A DNA stretch of 64,000 nt, taken from contig JBIOUX010000104.1 of NCBI GenBank assembly GCA_044867425.1, positions 1 to 64,000 of the forward strand, in the 5' to 3' direction. The stretch's first letter is position 1; every line of letters starts with the position of its first letter. Below are positions 7,723 to 15,588 of this stretch, one piece after another. The translations under genes were made by a program, and so were the position numbers. This stretch comes from CAWBJP01 sp044867425. Its GTDB lineage: Bacteria > Actinomycetota > Acidimicrobiia > IMCC26256 > BP-133. Under the pieces are notes generated by a model. The model saw only the letters and a program-made list of their open reading frames with translations. It ran no database searches and had not been told where the DNA came from.

Positions 7723-8441
7723 GCGCCGGCACGGCGTCCTTCTACTGCATGGTGGAACGGCCACGAAAGGGAGCGGCGGCTCCCGATGGGGTCTTCCTTC
7801 TGCACGGCCTGGGCGAGGACCGTAGCGGCCACAACTACCTGTGGTCGCAGATGGCCCGGCGTCTGGTGTCGGACGGTTCCACCGTCTACCGGTGCGACCT
7901 GGCCGGCATGGGGGACTCCCTACTGCCTCTCGACCTCGATCTCTGGGCCAGGCAGCTCGACGCCTTGGGAGGTCTTGGACAAGACCATGATCGCATCCAC
8001 GTCGTGGCCCGGGGGGCGGCCCGCTGCATCGTGCCCGACAACTGGCGACGGGGGACTGTGGTGGCCCTGCGGCCGTGCGGCCCCCGGGATGTCGACACGG
8101 GGCTCGGAAGCGCACTGGGGCGGGCCGTCTGTGGCCAGGTGAGGCCCGTCCCGGGCGATGTCGGACCGGAGGAGAGCCGGTTCTGGACTGCGCTGGGAAC
8201 CGAGGTGCGCGCCATCGGAGGCGCCAGTGTCAGTGCCTTTTTCCTCACTCAGGTCGCCTCCCGCACGACCCCGTGTCCTTCTTGCTGGACGGTCCTCGCC
8301 GCCGTTCACGATGCCGATCGTGTCCCGGAGGAGGCCATCCTGCTCGACACCCCGAGCTCGCTGTTCCTGCTCGAGGCGGACCGCGGACAGGTCCTGGAGC
8401 TGGTCACCCGAGCGCTGGCCGGGACTGGTCACCGGCGTTGA
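7698..8441 (+). CDS. Alpha/beta-hydrolase-like protein with lost nucleophile
   Basis: The 247-aa product keeps the early alpha/beta-hydrolase landmarks: an oxyanion segment VFLLHGLGEDRSGHNYLW and then YRCDLAGMGDS. At the nucleophile elbow, where GxSxG is expected, the sequence reads HVVARGAARC, so the catalytic Ser is missing. The fold is probably kept for binding or structure only. A similar but intact hydrolase lies at 10773. The ATG at 7698 lies within the end of the radical-SAM-like gene; an ATG at 7749 is a possible alternative. Its TGA overlaps the TTG start of the kinase gene. Family call moderate; loss of Ser is directly visible. Confidence 0.5.
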   Translation: MYSELRTLSAGTASFYCMVERPRKGAAAPDGVFLLHGLGEDRSGHNYLWSQMARRLVSDGSTVYRCDLAGMGDSLLPLDLDLWARQLDALGGLGQDHDRIHVVARGAARCIVPDNWRRGTVVALRPCGPRDVDTGLGSALGRAVCGQVRPVPGDVGPEESRFWTALGTEVRAIGGASVSAFFLTQVASRTTPCPSCWTVLAAVHDADRVPEEAILLDTPSSLFLLEADRGQVLELVTRALAGTGHRR

Positions 8442-9076
8442 GTTCGAGGGCGCTGTTCGTCGCCGTGGAAGGCATCGACGGCTCAGGGAAGTCGACGATG
8501 GCCGCGGCCCTCGCCCGGACCCTGGAGACCCGAGGGCGCGCCGTCAGCGTGCTCCGTCCGCTGGCCCCCGAGGGGCGTGTGGTCGACGATGTGCGCTTCG
8601 TCCACCAGGCCCTGGGCGGTCGGAACTCGGAATTGGACCGTCTCAAGGACCGATTCCTCTCCACCTACTTCAGCTATCGACTGGCATTGTCGGCCGTGCG
8701 GGAGATCGTTCCCCGGCTGGAGGCCGGGGTCTCGGTCGTTGCCGACCGGTATCTCGGATCCCATGTGGTGAACCAGGCGGTGTTCGGCGAAGACCTCCAA
8801 CCCGTCCGGGGCCTGCTGGAACGCCTCCCTCCTCCGGACGTGACCTTGTTCCTCCAGGTCCCGGTTCCCGTCGCCCTGGAGCGGCTGCAACCTCGACCTC
8901 GGCGGGGCGTGGGCGATCATCGCCGCTTCCTTGAAGCCGCCGACGCCGGCTTCCAGGACCAGGCCATCCTTCATGGTTGGGTCGTGCTGGACGGGACGCG
9001 AGCCCCCGAAGTGGTCGCCGTCGACGCCGCCGACCAGATGGAACGCGCCTTGGGAGCCGCGGAGATGCGGCGGTGA
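8438..9076 (+). CDS. Thymidylate-kinase-like P-loop kinase
   Basis: This 212-aa protein resembles dTMP kinase. Its P-loop EGIDGSGKST is at residues 11-20, followed by a DRY-type motif VVADRYLGSHVVNQ, then LLERLPPPDVTLFLQVPVPVALERL. TTG at 8438 is the start that keeps the P-loop domain whole and sits in a TTGA overlap with the previous gene; no ATG or GTG fits. A second nucleoside-monophosphate-kinase-like domain is encoded by the next gene. Housekeeping dTMP kinase is unlikely in this setting; it may phosphorylate a pathway intermediate or nucleotide. The substrate is not determinable from sequence. Confidence 0.65.
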   Translation: MSSRALFVAVEGIDGSGKSTMAAALARTLETRGRAVSVLRPLAPEGRVVDDVRFVHQALGGRNSELDRLKDRFLSTYFSYRLALSAVREIVPRLEAGVSVVADRYLGSHVVNQAVFGEDLQPVRGLLERLPPPDVTLFLQVPVPVALERLQPRPRRGVGDHRRFLEAADAGFQDQAILHGWVVLDGTRAPEVVAVDAADQMERALGAAEMRR

Positions 9077-10776
9077 TCAGTTTCGACGGCCCCAGTGGCG
9101 TCGGCAAGACAGGCGTGGCGGCCGCGGTGGCATGCCGCCTCGGTCTCCCCTTCGTCAGTGTCGGCGACGTCTACCGCACCCTGGCCATCGCGGTGGCCGA
9201 TGGGATGGCACTCACGGCCGCGACCGAGCGGCTGGTCGTCCGACCGGCCGCACCCGGGCGGCCGCCGGTGGTCACCCTCGACGGCCGGGCCCTGGGCGCG
9301 CGGCTGTTGGTCGACGATGCCATCGAAGGTGCGGCGGCACGTCTCGCCCGACAGCCGGGCGTCTGGGAAGCAGTCAGCCGGATCGTCCGCTCCGCTACCG
9401 ACGGACAGCAGGCCGTCGTCGAGGGAAGAACCTCGTACGAGCTGGCTGACGGCAACGGACTCCGGTTCTTCCTGTGGGCCGACCCAGCCGAGAGGGCGCG
9501 CCGGCTCCATGCCGAGAAGGCACGACACGGTTGGCAGGGCAGCCTCGATGAGATCGGGCGAGGAACCAGGTGGCGTGACGGCGAGGACGCGCGCCGGGTC
9601 GACCACCCGTTGCGCCTGCGGTCCGGCATGATCTTCTGGGATTCGAGCGGGAGCCCGTCCCAAGAGGAGACCGTCGACGGTGTCTGCCGGCTGATCAGGC
9701 ACCACCAGGGAACGTCACCGCTCGGGGCGTCGGTCGTCATTCCCGCCGGCCGGCGCCGACACCATGCCGTCCTGGCGCTCGAAGCCCTGTCCAGGCAAGA
9801 TCTCGACCCCTCCCGGTACGAGGTCCTGGTGGTCCGGGATAGCGGGGCGGACAACCACATCTGCCTGCCGCCGGGGCTGAACGGGCATGTGCTCGAGACC
9901 CGCCGGCGGGGCGCGGCGGCGGCCCGGAACCTCGGCCTCGCACAGGTGCAGGGCGACGTCGTGATCTTCCTGGATGGCGACATGCTGGTCGGGCCTGACT
10001 TCCTGCGCCGCCACCTCGAGCTGCACGGCCGGCGTCATGACCTGGTGCTGTCCGGCGCCCGCCGCCACCTCCCGCCGGGACCCGAGGTACCCACCTCCGG
10101 CTCCCGCCGCGATTCGCGCGAGGCGATTCTCGACCGGTACTCGTACAACCTCGGCTGCCTGGCCAAGCCCTGGAGCCTCGCCTACAGCTGCAACCTCAGC
10201 CTGTGGACGAGACGCGCCCGGGACGCGGGTGGCTTCGACGAGCACTTCGTGACCTGGGGTCTCGAGGACCTCGAATTCGCCTACCGCTGTCATCAACAGG
10301 GAGCCCGCTTCGGGTACAGCCGGAGGGCGGGGGGGCACCATCTCTGGCACGACCGGTCGCTCACCCCGGAGCGATACAACGATTGGTCCACCAGCCTGCG
10401 GTGGTTCGTCGAACGCCATCCGACGGCCGACGTGAACGACCTCGGCCTGCTGGCGCCGGCATTCGACCCCGCCCGCCGGGGAGATTTTTTTGCCGCCTAT
10501 GAACGCTTCAATGGCGTCCGGCGAAGCCGTGGCCCTCAGCGCGTCATCGAGACCGGCGCGTTCGACGACGCGCTGGAGGTGGCTCAGCGGGCGGTGGCGG
10601 AGGACGACGGCGGGGACGTCATCGTCGTGGACGGCCTCGACGACGAAGAGACCTGCCTCCTCATGGAAGCGGCGACGCCGGGACGACACGTCCAGGCCTA
10701 CCAACGCTCGGACTGGGAGCGGCTGACGGCCACGGAGCAGGCCCCCCCGGTGCTCCTCGAGGGCGCCCCCCGGTGA
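9073..10776 (+). CDS. Cytidylate-kinase-like / GT2 glycosyltransferase fusion
   Basis: The 567-aa product has two domains. Residues 1-210 look like cytidylate kinase: P-loop GPSGVGKT at 6-13, VSVGDVYRTLAIA, VVEGRTSYEL, then FFLWADPAERARRLHAEKARHG. Residues 217-480 look like a family-2 glycosyltransferase: ASVVIPAG, a catalytic-type DGD at 301-303 and WGLEDLEFAYR near 395-405, like chondroitin-polymerase-type GT2 enzymes. About 85 C-terminal residues are unassigned. GTGA overlaps join it to both neighbours. Fusion of an NMP kinase to a GT2 is an arrangement I do not recognise; it may make or use an activated sugar or CMP-linked intermediate. Confidence 0.7.
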   Translation: MISFDGPSGVGKTGVAAAVACRLGLPFVSVGDVYRTLAIAVADGMALTAATERLVVRPAAPGRPPVVTLDGRALGARLLVDDAIEGAAARLARQPGVWEAVSRIVRSATDGQQAVVEGRTSYELADGNGLRFFLWADPAERARRLHAEKARHGWQGSLDEIGRGTRWRDGEDARRVDHPLRLRSGMIFWDSSGSPSQEETVDGVCRLIRHHQGTSPLGASVVIPAGRRRHHAVLALEALSRQDLDPSRYEVLVVRDSGADNHICLPPGLNGHVLETRRRGAAAARNLGLAQVQGDVVIFLDGDMLVGPDFLRRHLELHGRRHDLVLSGARRHLPPGPEVPTSGSRRDSREAILDRYSYNLGCLAKPWSLAYSCNLSLWTRRARDAGGFDEHFVTWGLEDLEFAYRCHQQGARFGYSRRAGGHHLWHDRSLTPERYNDWSTSLRWFVERHPTADVNDLGLLAPAFDPARRGDFFAAYERFNGVRRSRGPQRVIETGAFDDALEVAQRAVAEDDGGDVIVVDGLDDEETCLLMEAATPGRHVQAYQRSDWERLTATEQAPPVLLEGAPR

Positions 10777-11546
10777 CCACTCCGACGCCGGCGAACGATC
10801 CGGGGCGTCCTGTACGCCGCGAGGAACTCGTCGCCGTGGGCGACGGTCACGTCCTCACGGTGACCGACTTTCCCGCCCGTGAGCCAGCCGGCACCGTCGT
10901 CCTGTGTCATGGCCTCACCGGAGATCGAGTTGGCCCCCAGCGGCTGCTCACCGTACTGGCGGAGGAGATCGCTTTGGGCGGCTTCCTCTGTCTGCGCTTC
11001 GATTTTCGCGGCTCGGGAGACTCCAGCGGGGACTTCTCGGGCTCGACCTTCACGTCGATGCGTGAGGATGTGGAGCTCGTCACCAGCTGGGGACGGGAGC
11101 GGTACGGGCGGCACCCCCTGGGGCTGGTCGGACTGTCGATCGGTGGGGTTCCGCTGGCGGTGGCCGCCCGCCGGTTCGACCACGTGGGCGCCGTCGTCCT
11201 GCTCTCGAGCGACGTGATCGAGGACGTCTACTTCCCCGATATCGGCCCCATGGTCGCCATCCGGGGCGGCGAGTTCCAGCTGCCGGCGAGCTTCTGGCGG
11301 GAACGGGAGCTTCTGCACCCGTTCAGCGACCTGCTGGCGACGGGTAGCCCGGTCAAGCTCTTCTACGGCGCCCAGGACGAGAAGCTGGCTCGAGAAGCAC
11401 GCCGGTTCAGAGCGGCCGGATTCTCAGTCGAGCAGATCAGGGGCGTGGGGCACCTCTTCGAAAACATCGAGACCCGACACTATCTCGGCCGTCGTGTCGT
11501 CAGGTTCCTGCGCCGGCACCTGGTGCACCCGGCTCGGCGGCCATGA
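10773..11546 (+). CDS. Alpha/beta hydrolase with intact triad
   Basis: This is a 257-aa serine hydrolase. HGLTGDRVG forms the oxyanion region, the nucleophile elbow GLSIGG puts Ser at 122, and Asp202 (GAQDEK) and His227 (GVGHLF) complete the triad. FDFRGSGDSSG is typical of the dienelactone-hydrolase/acylaminoacyl-peptidase-like group. It overlaps its neighbours at both ends (GTGA, ATGA). It probably cleaves or transfers an ester or amide in the pathway; substrate unknown. Confidence 0.75.
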   Translation: MTTPTPANDPGRPVRREELVAVGDGHVLTVTDFPAREPAGTVVLCHGLTGDRVGPQRLLTVLAEEIALGGFLCLRFDFRGSGDSSGDFSGSTFTSMREDVELVTSWGRERYGRHPLGLVGLSIGGVPLAVAARRFDHVGAVVLLSSDVIEDVYFPDIGPMVAIRGGEFQLPASFWRERELLHPFSDLLATGSPVKLFYGAQDEKLAREARRFRAAGFSVEQIRGVGHLFENIETRHYLGRRVVRFLRRHLVHPARRP

Positions 11547-12712
11547 AGCGGACGAGCACCGAGTTCACACTCTGCCTGATCGCCAAGGACGAGGCCGAAT
11601 ACATCGACGACTGCCTGCGCAGCCTGGCCGACGAGGCGTCGGCGATCGTCGTCGTCGACACAGGGTCCAGCGACGGAACCGTCGAGATCGCACGTCGGTA
11701 CACCTCGCACGTGTTCCTGCAACCGTTCGACGGCGACTTCAGCCGCGCTCGCAACCTCGCTCTCGGCTTCGTGCGCACGCCCTGGGTGGTCTTTCTCGAT
11801 GCCGACGAGCGGTTCGACGGCAGGCAGGCAGCCAAGCTGCATCACCAGCTCATGGCGGTCCCCCCCGAGGTCATCGCCCTGCGGGTCATGCGCTACAACT
11901 TCTTCGCCACGGGCGGCTGGTATTCAGGCAAGGAGATCAAGGTTTTCCGAAATCATCCCGCCCTCCGGTACCGGTGGGCCATCAACGAGAGCGTCCGTGA
12001 CTCGGTGGAGGAGCTCGGAGGCGGTATCGGGGAGCTCCCGGTCGTGCTCAACCATTTCGGCCACTGTCGCCCGCGGCCGGTCCGTGACGCCAAAGCCCAT
12101 CGGTACATGGCGTTGATCAGCGCCCGGCTCAAGGCCAATCCCGGTCACGGTCTCCTCGTCGGCTATCTGGCACTGATCCTGCGGACCCTGGGTCGGTTCG
12201 ACGAGGCCATGGTCCACGCCCGGCGAGCGATCTCGCTCGCCCCTGACGTCGCCCGGGTGCACCAGTTCCACGGGCACGTTCTGCGGTCGGTGGGAGCCGA
12301 CCAGGAGGCGCGCGATGCCTACGCCCGCGCCGTCGACCTCGATCCCGACGACGCCGCCAACTGGAACATGCTGGGGGTGATGGATCTGACGCTCGGCCGC
12401 CGGTCCGACGCGGGCCACGACTTTGTCAATGCGCGGCGCGTCGACCCCATCGCCCTGCACGTCCTCGTCAATCAGGGTCTCTGCGAACAGGCGGCGGGAC
12501 GATACGCAGCGGCGGCTCAGCTGTTCGAGGAGGTCGCCCGGGTCAACCCCGGCTTCCTGCACGATGAATGGCGGGGACGGGTGGAATGTGATCCGTTCCG
12601 CGAGTTCTACTACGAGACCATCATGCAGTACGCCGGGCTCGGGTACCACCTCGGCTACTGCCGCTACCTGGCCGCCACGGCCACCGGGCCGAGCGTGGCC
12701 CTGAGGGCATGA
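11543..12712 (+). CDS. GT2 glycosyltransferase with TPR repeats (SunS-like)
   Basis: The 389-aa product has an N-terminal GT2 domain: TLCLIAKDEAEYIDDCLRSL (9-28), VVVDTGSSDGTVEIA (36-50), FDGDFSRARNLAL (62-74) and the metal-binding-type VVFLDADERFDG (82-93). From about residue 180 to 345 it has tetratricopeptide-like helices (LGRFDEAMVHARRAI, ADQEARDAYARAVDLDPDDAANW). This layout is that of the SunS/ThuS relatives; SunS is the S-glycosyltransferase of the glycocin sublancin and uses its repeats to hold the peptide. A peptide glycosyltransferase role is therefore attractive, although the candidate precursor has Ser but no Cys. Start and stop overlap the neighbours by ATGA. Confidence 0.75.
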   Translation: MKRTSTEFTLCLIAKDEAEYIDDCLRSLADEASAIVVVDTGSSDGTVEIARRYTSHVFLQPFDGDFSRARNLALGFVRTPWVVFLDADERFDGRQAAKLHHQLMAVPPEVIALRVMRYNFFATGGWYSGKEIKVFRNHPALRYRWAINESVRDSVEELGGGIGELPVVLNHFGHCRPRPVRDAKAHRYMALISARLKANPGHGLLVGYLALILRTLGRFDEAMVHARRAISLAPDVARVHQFHGHVLRSVGADQEARDAYARAVDLDPDDAANWNMLGVMDLTLGRRSDAGHDFVNARRVDPIALHVLVNQGLCEQAAGRYAAAAQLFEEVARVNPGFLHDEWRGRVECDPFREFYYETIMQYAGLGYHLGYCRYLAATATGPSVALRA

Positions 12713-14001
12713 GTCCCGATCGAGCGCGGGCCACGACCCTCGCCGCCGCATGGCGACGCCCGGGTCTCCTCTGCGACCTCATCGCCGATCTCGACCACTG
12801 GCCGCCGCCACCTCGACCGCGGGCACCTCTGCCGGAATTCGACGACGCCGACTCGGAGAAGATCGCCCCCCACGTTCTGAGCCTCTCGAACGGGACGGCA
12901 CGCGATCCGCGGCTCGATCGGCAGTGGGCGGCGATCACCAGGAAGCGCAAGGTGCTGGCCGGCGAGGCACTGGCCATTGCCGAAGCGGCCCGAGCTACGG
13001 CCAGCCGGATCTTGTTCCTCCGAGGCTTCGCGATGGATCCGTACTACCCGGACGGGTACCTGCGACAGTTCAACGATCTCGACGTCGTAGCTGCCACCGA
13101 AGCAGACGGCGATCGGCTGCTGCGGCAGCTGCACCGGCGTGGCTACTTCCACTCCCGGCCCGCCGTCGCCATCCGTAGTCCCGGAGACCGCCGTCAGCCG
13201 CTCTGGATGCTGTTCTCCCTCAAGGCCCTTCACCCTGACCTTCCCGAACCCGTCTTCGTCGACCTGGTTCTCGGCGGGCCCGCCGCCACCTCAGTCTCCA
13301 GACTTCCGCTGCCGATCTCCCTCTTCGAGCATCCCGGCTGGGTCGCGGTCGACGGCGGTCGTCTGCCGGTACCCGACGCCCTGCACTGCCTGCTCGTCCT
13401 CATCACCGAGATGTACGAACGCCGGCAGGTCACCGTCCGGGACCTTCTCGATTTCGATCGCGTCCTGGGCCGCATCAAGGCGCCGGAACAAGCCGCGACG
13501 GAGGTGGCCCGGCACCGGTTCGAGGCTCAGGTCGAACGGCTGGCGCAGGCAGCGACCCAGTTGGGAGCGCCGGAGTTGGCCCGGCGCCTGCGGCTGCTGG
13601 CACCACGTCACAGCGGCGGTGCGCCGACCCGGTGGTTCGGCCCCCTCCTCCCCCACGCCATGAGGCACGCTTGGGCGGATTCACCTTCCACCGCCCTGCT
13701 GCGCCTTGCCGTGGCCACCGCCGGGCCCCTGCTGGACCGGGTCGAGGACCGGGTTCCGGGCGCCGCGCTCAACTTCTGGCGACATGTGCCACCCCGTCAC
13801 GGTTATCGCCTCGGCCTTCCCATCTACCTCTTTCCACTCCTGACGACCGTGGAGCCCGCCGCCCCGGGAGAGGAACGGTTCCCAGACACGTACCGGCGGG
13901 AACGATTCAGCGCCTGCGGGCGCATGTTCCTCGCCCGGTGCCGGCCGGTGGTGGACGAGACCGAGCTCGGGCTGCTCGAGCCCGCCTTTGATGCGGGTTA
14001 G
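12709..14001 (+). CDS. NTP_transf_5-like putative nucleotidyltransferase
   Basis: The 430-aa protein matches the uncharacterised nucleotidyltransferase family NTP_transf_5. The signature is ILFLRGFAMDPYYPDGYLRQ (101-120), followed by the DLD acidic pair at 123-125, then FVDLVLGG and a helical C-terminal half. The Arg-x3-Asp-x-Asp arrangement is the usual nucleotidyltransferase metal site. From memory, this family often accompanies peptide kinases in lasso-peptide and other RiPP clusters, where it modifies a phosphorylated peptide. Here two P-loop kinase-like domains are encoded just upstream, which fits such a relay. ATGA overlaps the glycosyltransferase gene. The activity is unproven. Confidence 0.65.
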   Translation: MSPDRARATTLAAAWRRPGLLCDLIADLDHWPPPPRPRAPLPEFDDADSEKIAPHVLSLSNGTARDPRLDRQWAAITRKRKVLAGEALAIAEAARATASRILFLRGFAMDPYYPDGYLRQFNDLDVVAATEADGDRLLRQLHRRGYFHSRPAVAIRSPGDRRQPLWMLFSLKALHPDLPEPVFVDLVLGGPAATSVSRLPLPISLFEHPGWVAVDGGRLPVPDALHCLLVLITEMYERRQVTVRDLLDFDRVLGRIKAPEQAATEVARHRFEAQVERLAQAATQLGAPELARRLRLLAPRHSGGAPTRWFGPLLPHAMRHAWADSPSTALLRLAVATAGPLLDRVEDRVPGAALNFWRHVPPRHGYRLGLPIYLFPLLTTVEPAAPGEERFPDTYRRERFSACGRMFLARCRPVVDETELGLLEPAFDAG

Positions 14002-14974
14002 GCCGCTCCAGCCGGGCGACGAGGGCGCCGTCGTCGAGATGGCCCTCGGGCAGCGCCTGGACAGGGTTCACCCACGTGAACAAGACCTGGCGGACGCCGC
14101 CTTCGTCCGGCGCCGCCTCCGCCGCCGGTTCGCTCCCGACGCGATCGGCAACGTCCAGAGCCTCGGCTGCTTCTCCGGCGGCCGCCTAGCGGCGTTCGTC
14201 GTCGAGGCAGATGGGATTCATCCCCTGACCAGGGAGCGCGAACGGCACCTGGTGGACGCCGGTTGCGGGCCTGGCGATGCGGACGCCCTGGGTGAGCTCG
14301 TCGGGCGGGTCGTGTCAGCCGCCCGAACGGACGGGGTCGACGTCGTGCGGGCCGATGTGGGCGTCGGAGGCAAGCACGCTCACGACATGCTCCGGACGTT
14401 CACCAACAAGGGGTTCGTGGAGGAGTTGATGGTGGTGCGCAGGGCCGTCGGAACGGCGGGATCGACCGGAGGCGAGGTCATGCTCACACCGCCCGAACAT
14501 CGACGCTACGCGCTCGACTGCCTCCACCTCGCGATCGCCAACGCACTGAAAGCGGCCGGGCGCCAGGTCGACGACCGGCTCATCAGGCGCTACGTGGGCC
14601 GCCGGTTCGGGAAGCTCACCACCGCCACCCAGTGGTCGTTCCTGGCCCTGGAAAGCGGCCACCCCCGGGCTCACGCGCTCGTGCAGTCGATGCGAGCCGA
14701 CCTGCGACGCGCCCATGAGGCGTTCGTCGTCGACATCTTCGTGCCCCGCGTCTGGAGCGGCCGGGGCTGGTCGGCTCGGCTGCTCGGGCACATCGATCAC
14801 TTCCTCCAGCAGAGAGGCATCGATCGGATGCAAGGTACTGTCTTGCAGATCAACGATGCTCACAGTGCCGACTTGCTGCGAACCCTGTCGGGCTCGGGAT
14901 GGTGGGCCGAGATGCAGTCACTCGTCCTCACGCTGAGCGGACCGGGCCGTGACGGCCAGGGACGCCACAGGTGA
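13991..14974 (+). CDS. GNAT-like N-acetyltransferase, possibly double-domain
   Basis: The 327-aa product begins MRVRPLQPGDEGAVVEMA, a typical GNAT N-terminus. The N-terminal half (to about 150) ends in an AHDMLRTFTNKGFVEELMVVRR segment like the acceptor end of a GNAT fold. The C-terminal half has FVPRVWSGRGWSARLLGHID and LQINDAHSADLLRTLSGSGWW, which look like an acetyl-CoA loop and end strand of a second GNAT. TTG at 13988 is an alternative start directly before the ATG. It overlaps the nucleotidyltransferase gene by 11 bases. A role in acylating an amine of the product (the peptide is Lys-rich) is speculation. Confidence 0.5.
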   Translation: MRVRPLQPGDEGAVVEMALGQRLDRVHPREQDLADAAFVRRRLRRRFAPDAIGNVQSLGCFSGGRLAAFVVEADGIHPLTRERERHLVDAGCGPGDADALGELVGRVVSAARTDGVDVVRADVGVGGKHAHDMLRTFTNKGFVEELMVVRRAVGTAGSTGGEVMLTPPEHRRYALDCLHLAIANALKAAGRQVDDRLIRRYVGRRFGKLTTATQWSFLALESGHPRAHALVQSMRADLRRAHEAFVVDIFVPRVWSGRGWSARLLGHIDHFLQQRGIDRMQGTVLQINDAHSADLLRTLSGSGWWAEMQSLVLTLSGPGRDGQGRHR

Positions 14975-15588
14975 CGAGACAACCTGGCCTCGAGGTCTAC
15001 GAGGAGCACGGGGACTACCCGCCACTCGTGCGCGCCGCCGTCCGGTTGACGCGAGACCGCGGCTGCTCACAGGCCTGCCTCCCCGAGGTCGGCCGTCTGC
15101 TGCAGCTCATGGCCGCCACCGTGACGACCGGGAACATCGCCGAGCTCGGCACCGCCTTCGGGGTGGGCACCGCCTGGTTGGCGAGCGGAATGAGCCCGAG
15201 CGTCCGGCTGGTCACGGTCGAGATCGAACCCGACCGGGCTGAGGCCGCGGCGGGGCTCTTCGCGCCGCTCGAGAACGTCGAGGTCCTCTGCGGTGACTGG
15301 ACCCAGAGCCACAAGGCGGCGCCGTACGCGCTGGTCTTCTCCGACGGCGGGCCGAAGAGGGAACCGGACGCCCCCGACCTGGTCGCACCTCTCCTCCAGC
15401 CGGGAGGCCTTGTCGTACTCGACGACTTCACCCCAGAGAGCGCCTGGACGGACGAGGAGCGTCAGCAGTGGTACCAGGACCCGACGCGGCTCATCTGGTC
15501 GGAGCATCCCGGCTATCTGTGCACCGAGGTGCAGCTCAGCCCCCGGTCCTCGGTACTGCTGGCCGTCCGCCGGCCCCGGTCGGGGTGA
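14971..15588 (+). CDS. SAM-dependent O-methyltransferase (COMT-like)
   Basis: The 205-aa protein fits the small class I O-methyltransferase group. LLQLMAATVTTGNIAELGTAFGVGTAWLA (about 44-72) holds motif I, LVTVEIEPDRAE is the acidic loop, and YALVFSDGGPKRE plus LLQPGGLVVLDDFTPE follow. A GTGA overlap links it to the GNAT-like gene, and it appears to be the last gene of the cluster, since the next gene is convergent with a 53-base 3-prime overlap. Substrate unknown. Confidence 0.75.
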   Translation: MTRQPGLEVYEEHGDYPPLVRAAVRLTRDRGCSQACLPEVGRLLQLMAATVTTGNIAELGTAFGVGTAWLASGMSPSVRLVTVEIEPDRAEAAAGLFAPLENVEVLCGDWTQSHKAAPYALVFSDGGPKREPDAPDLVAPLLQPGGLVVLDDFTPESAWTDEERQQWYQDPTRLIWSEHPGYLCTEVQLSPRSSVLLAVRRPRSG

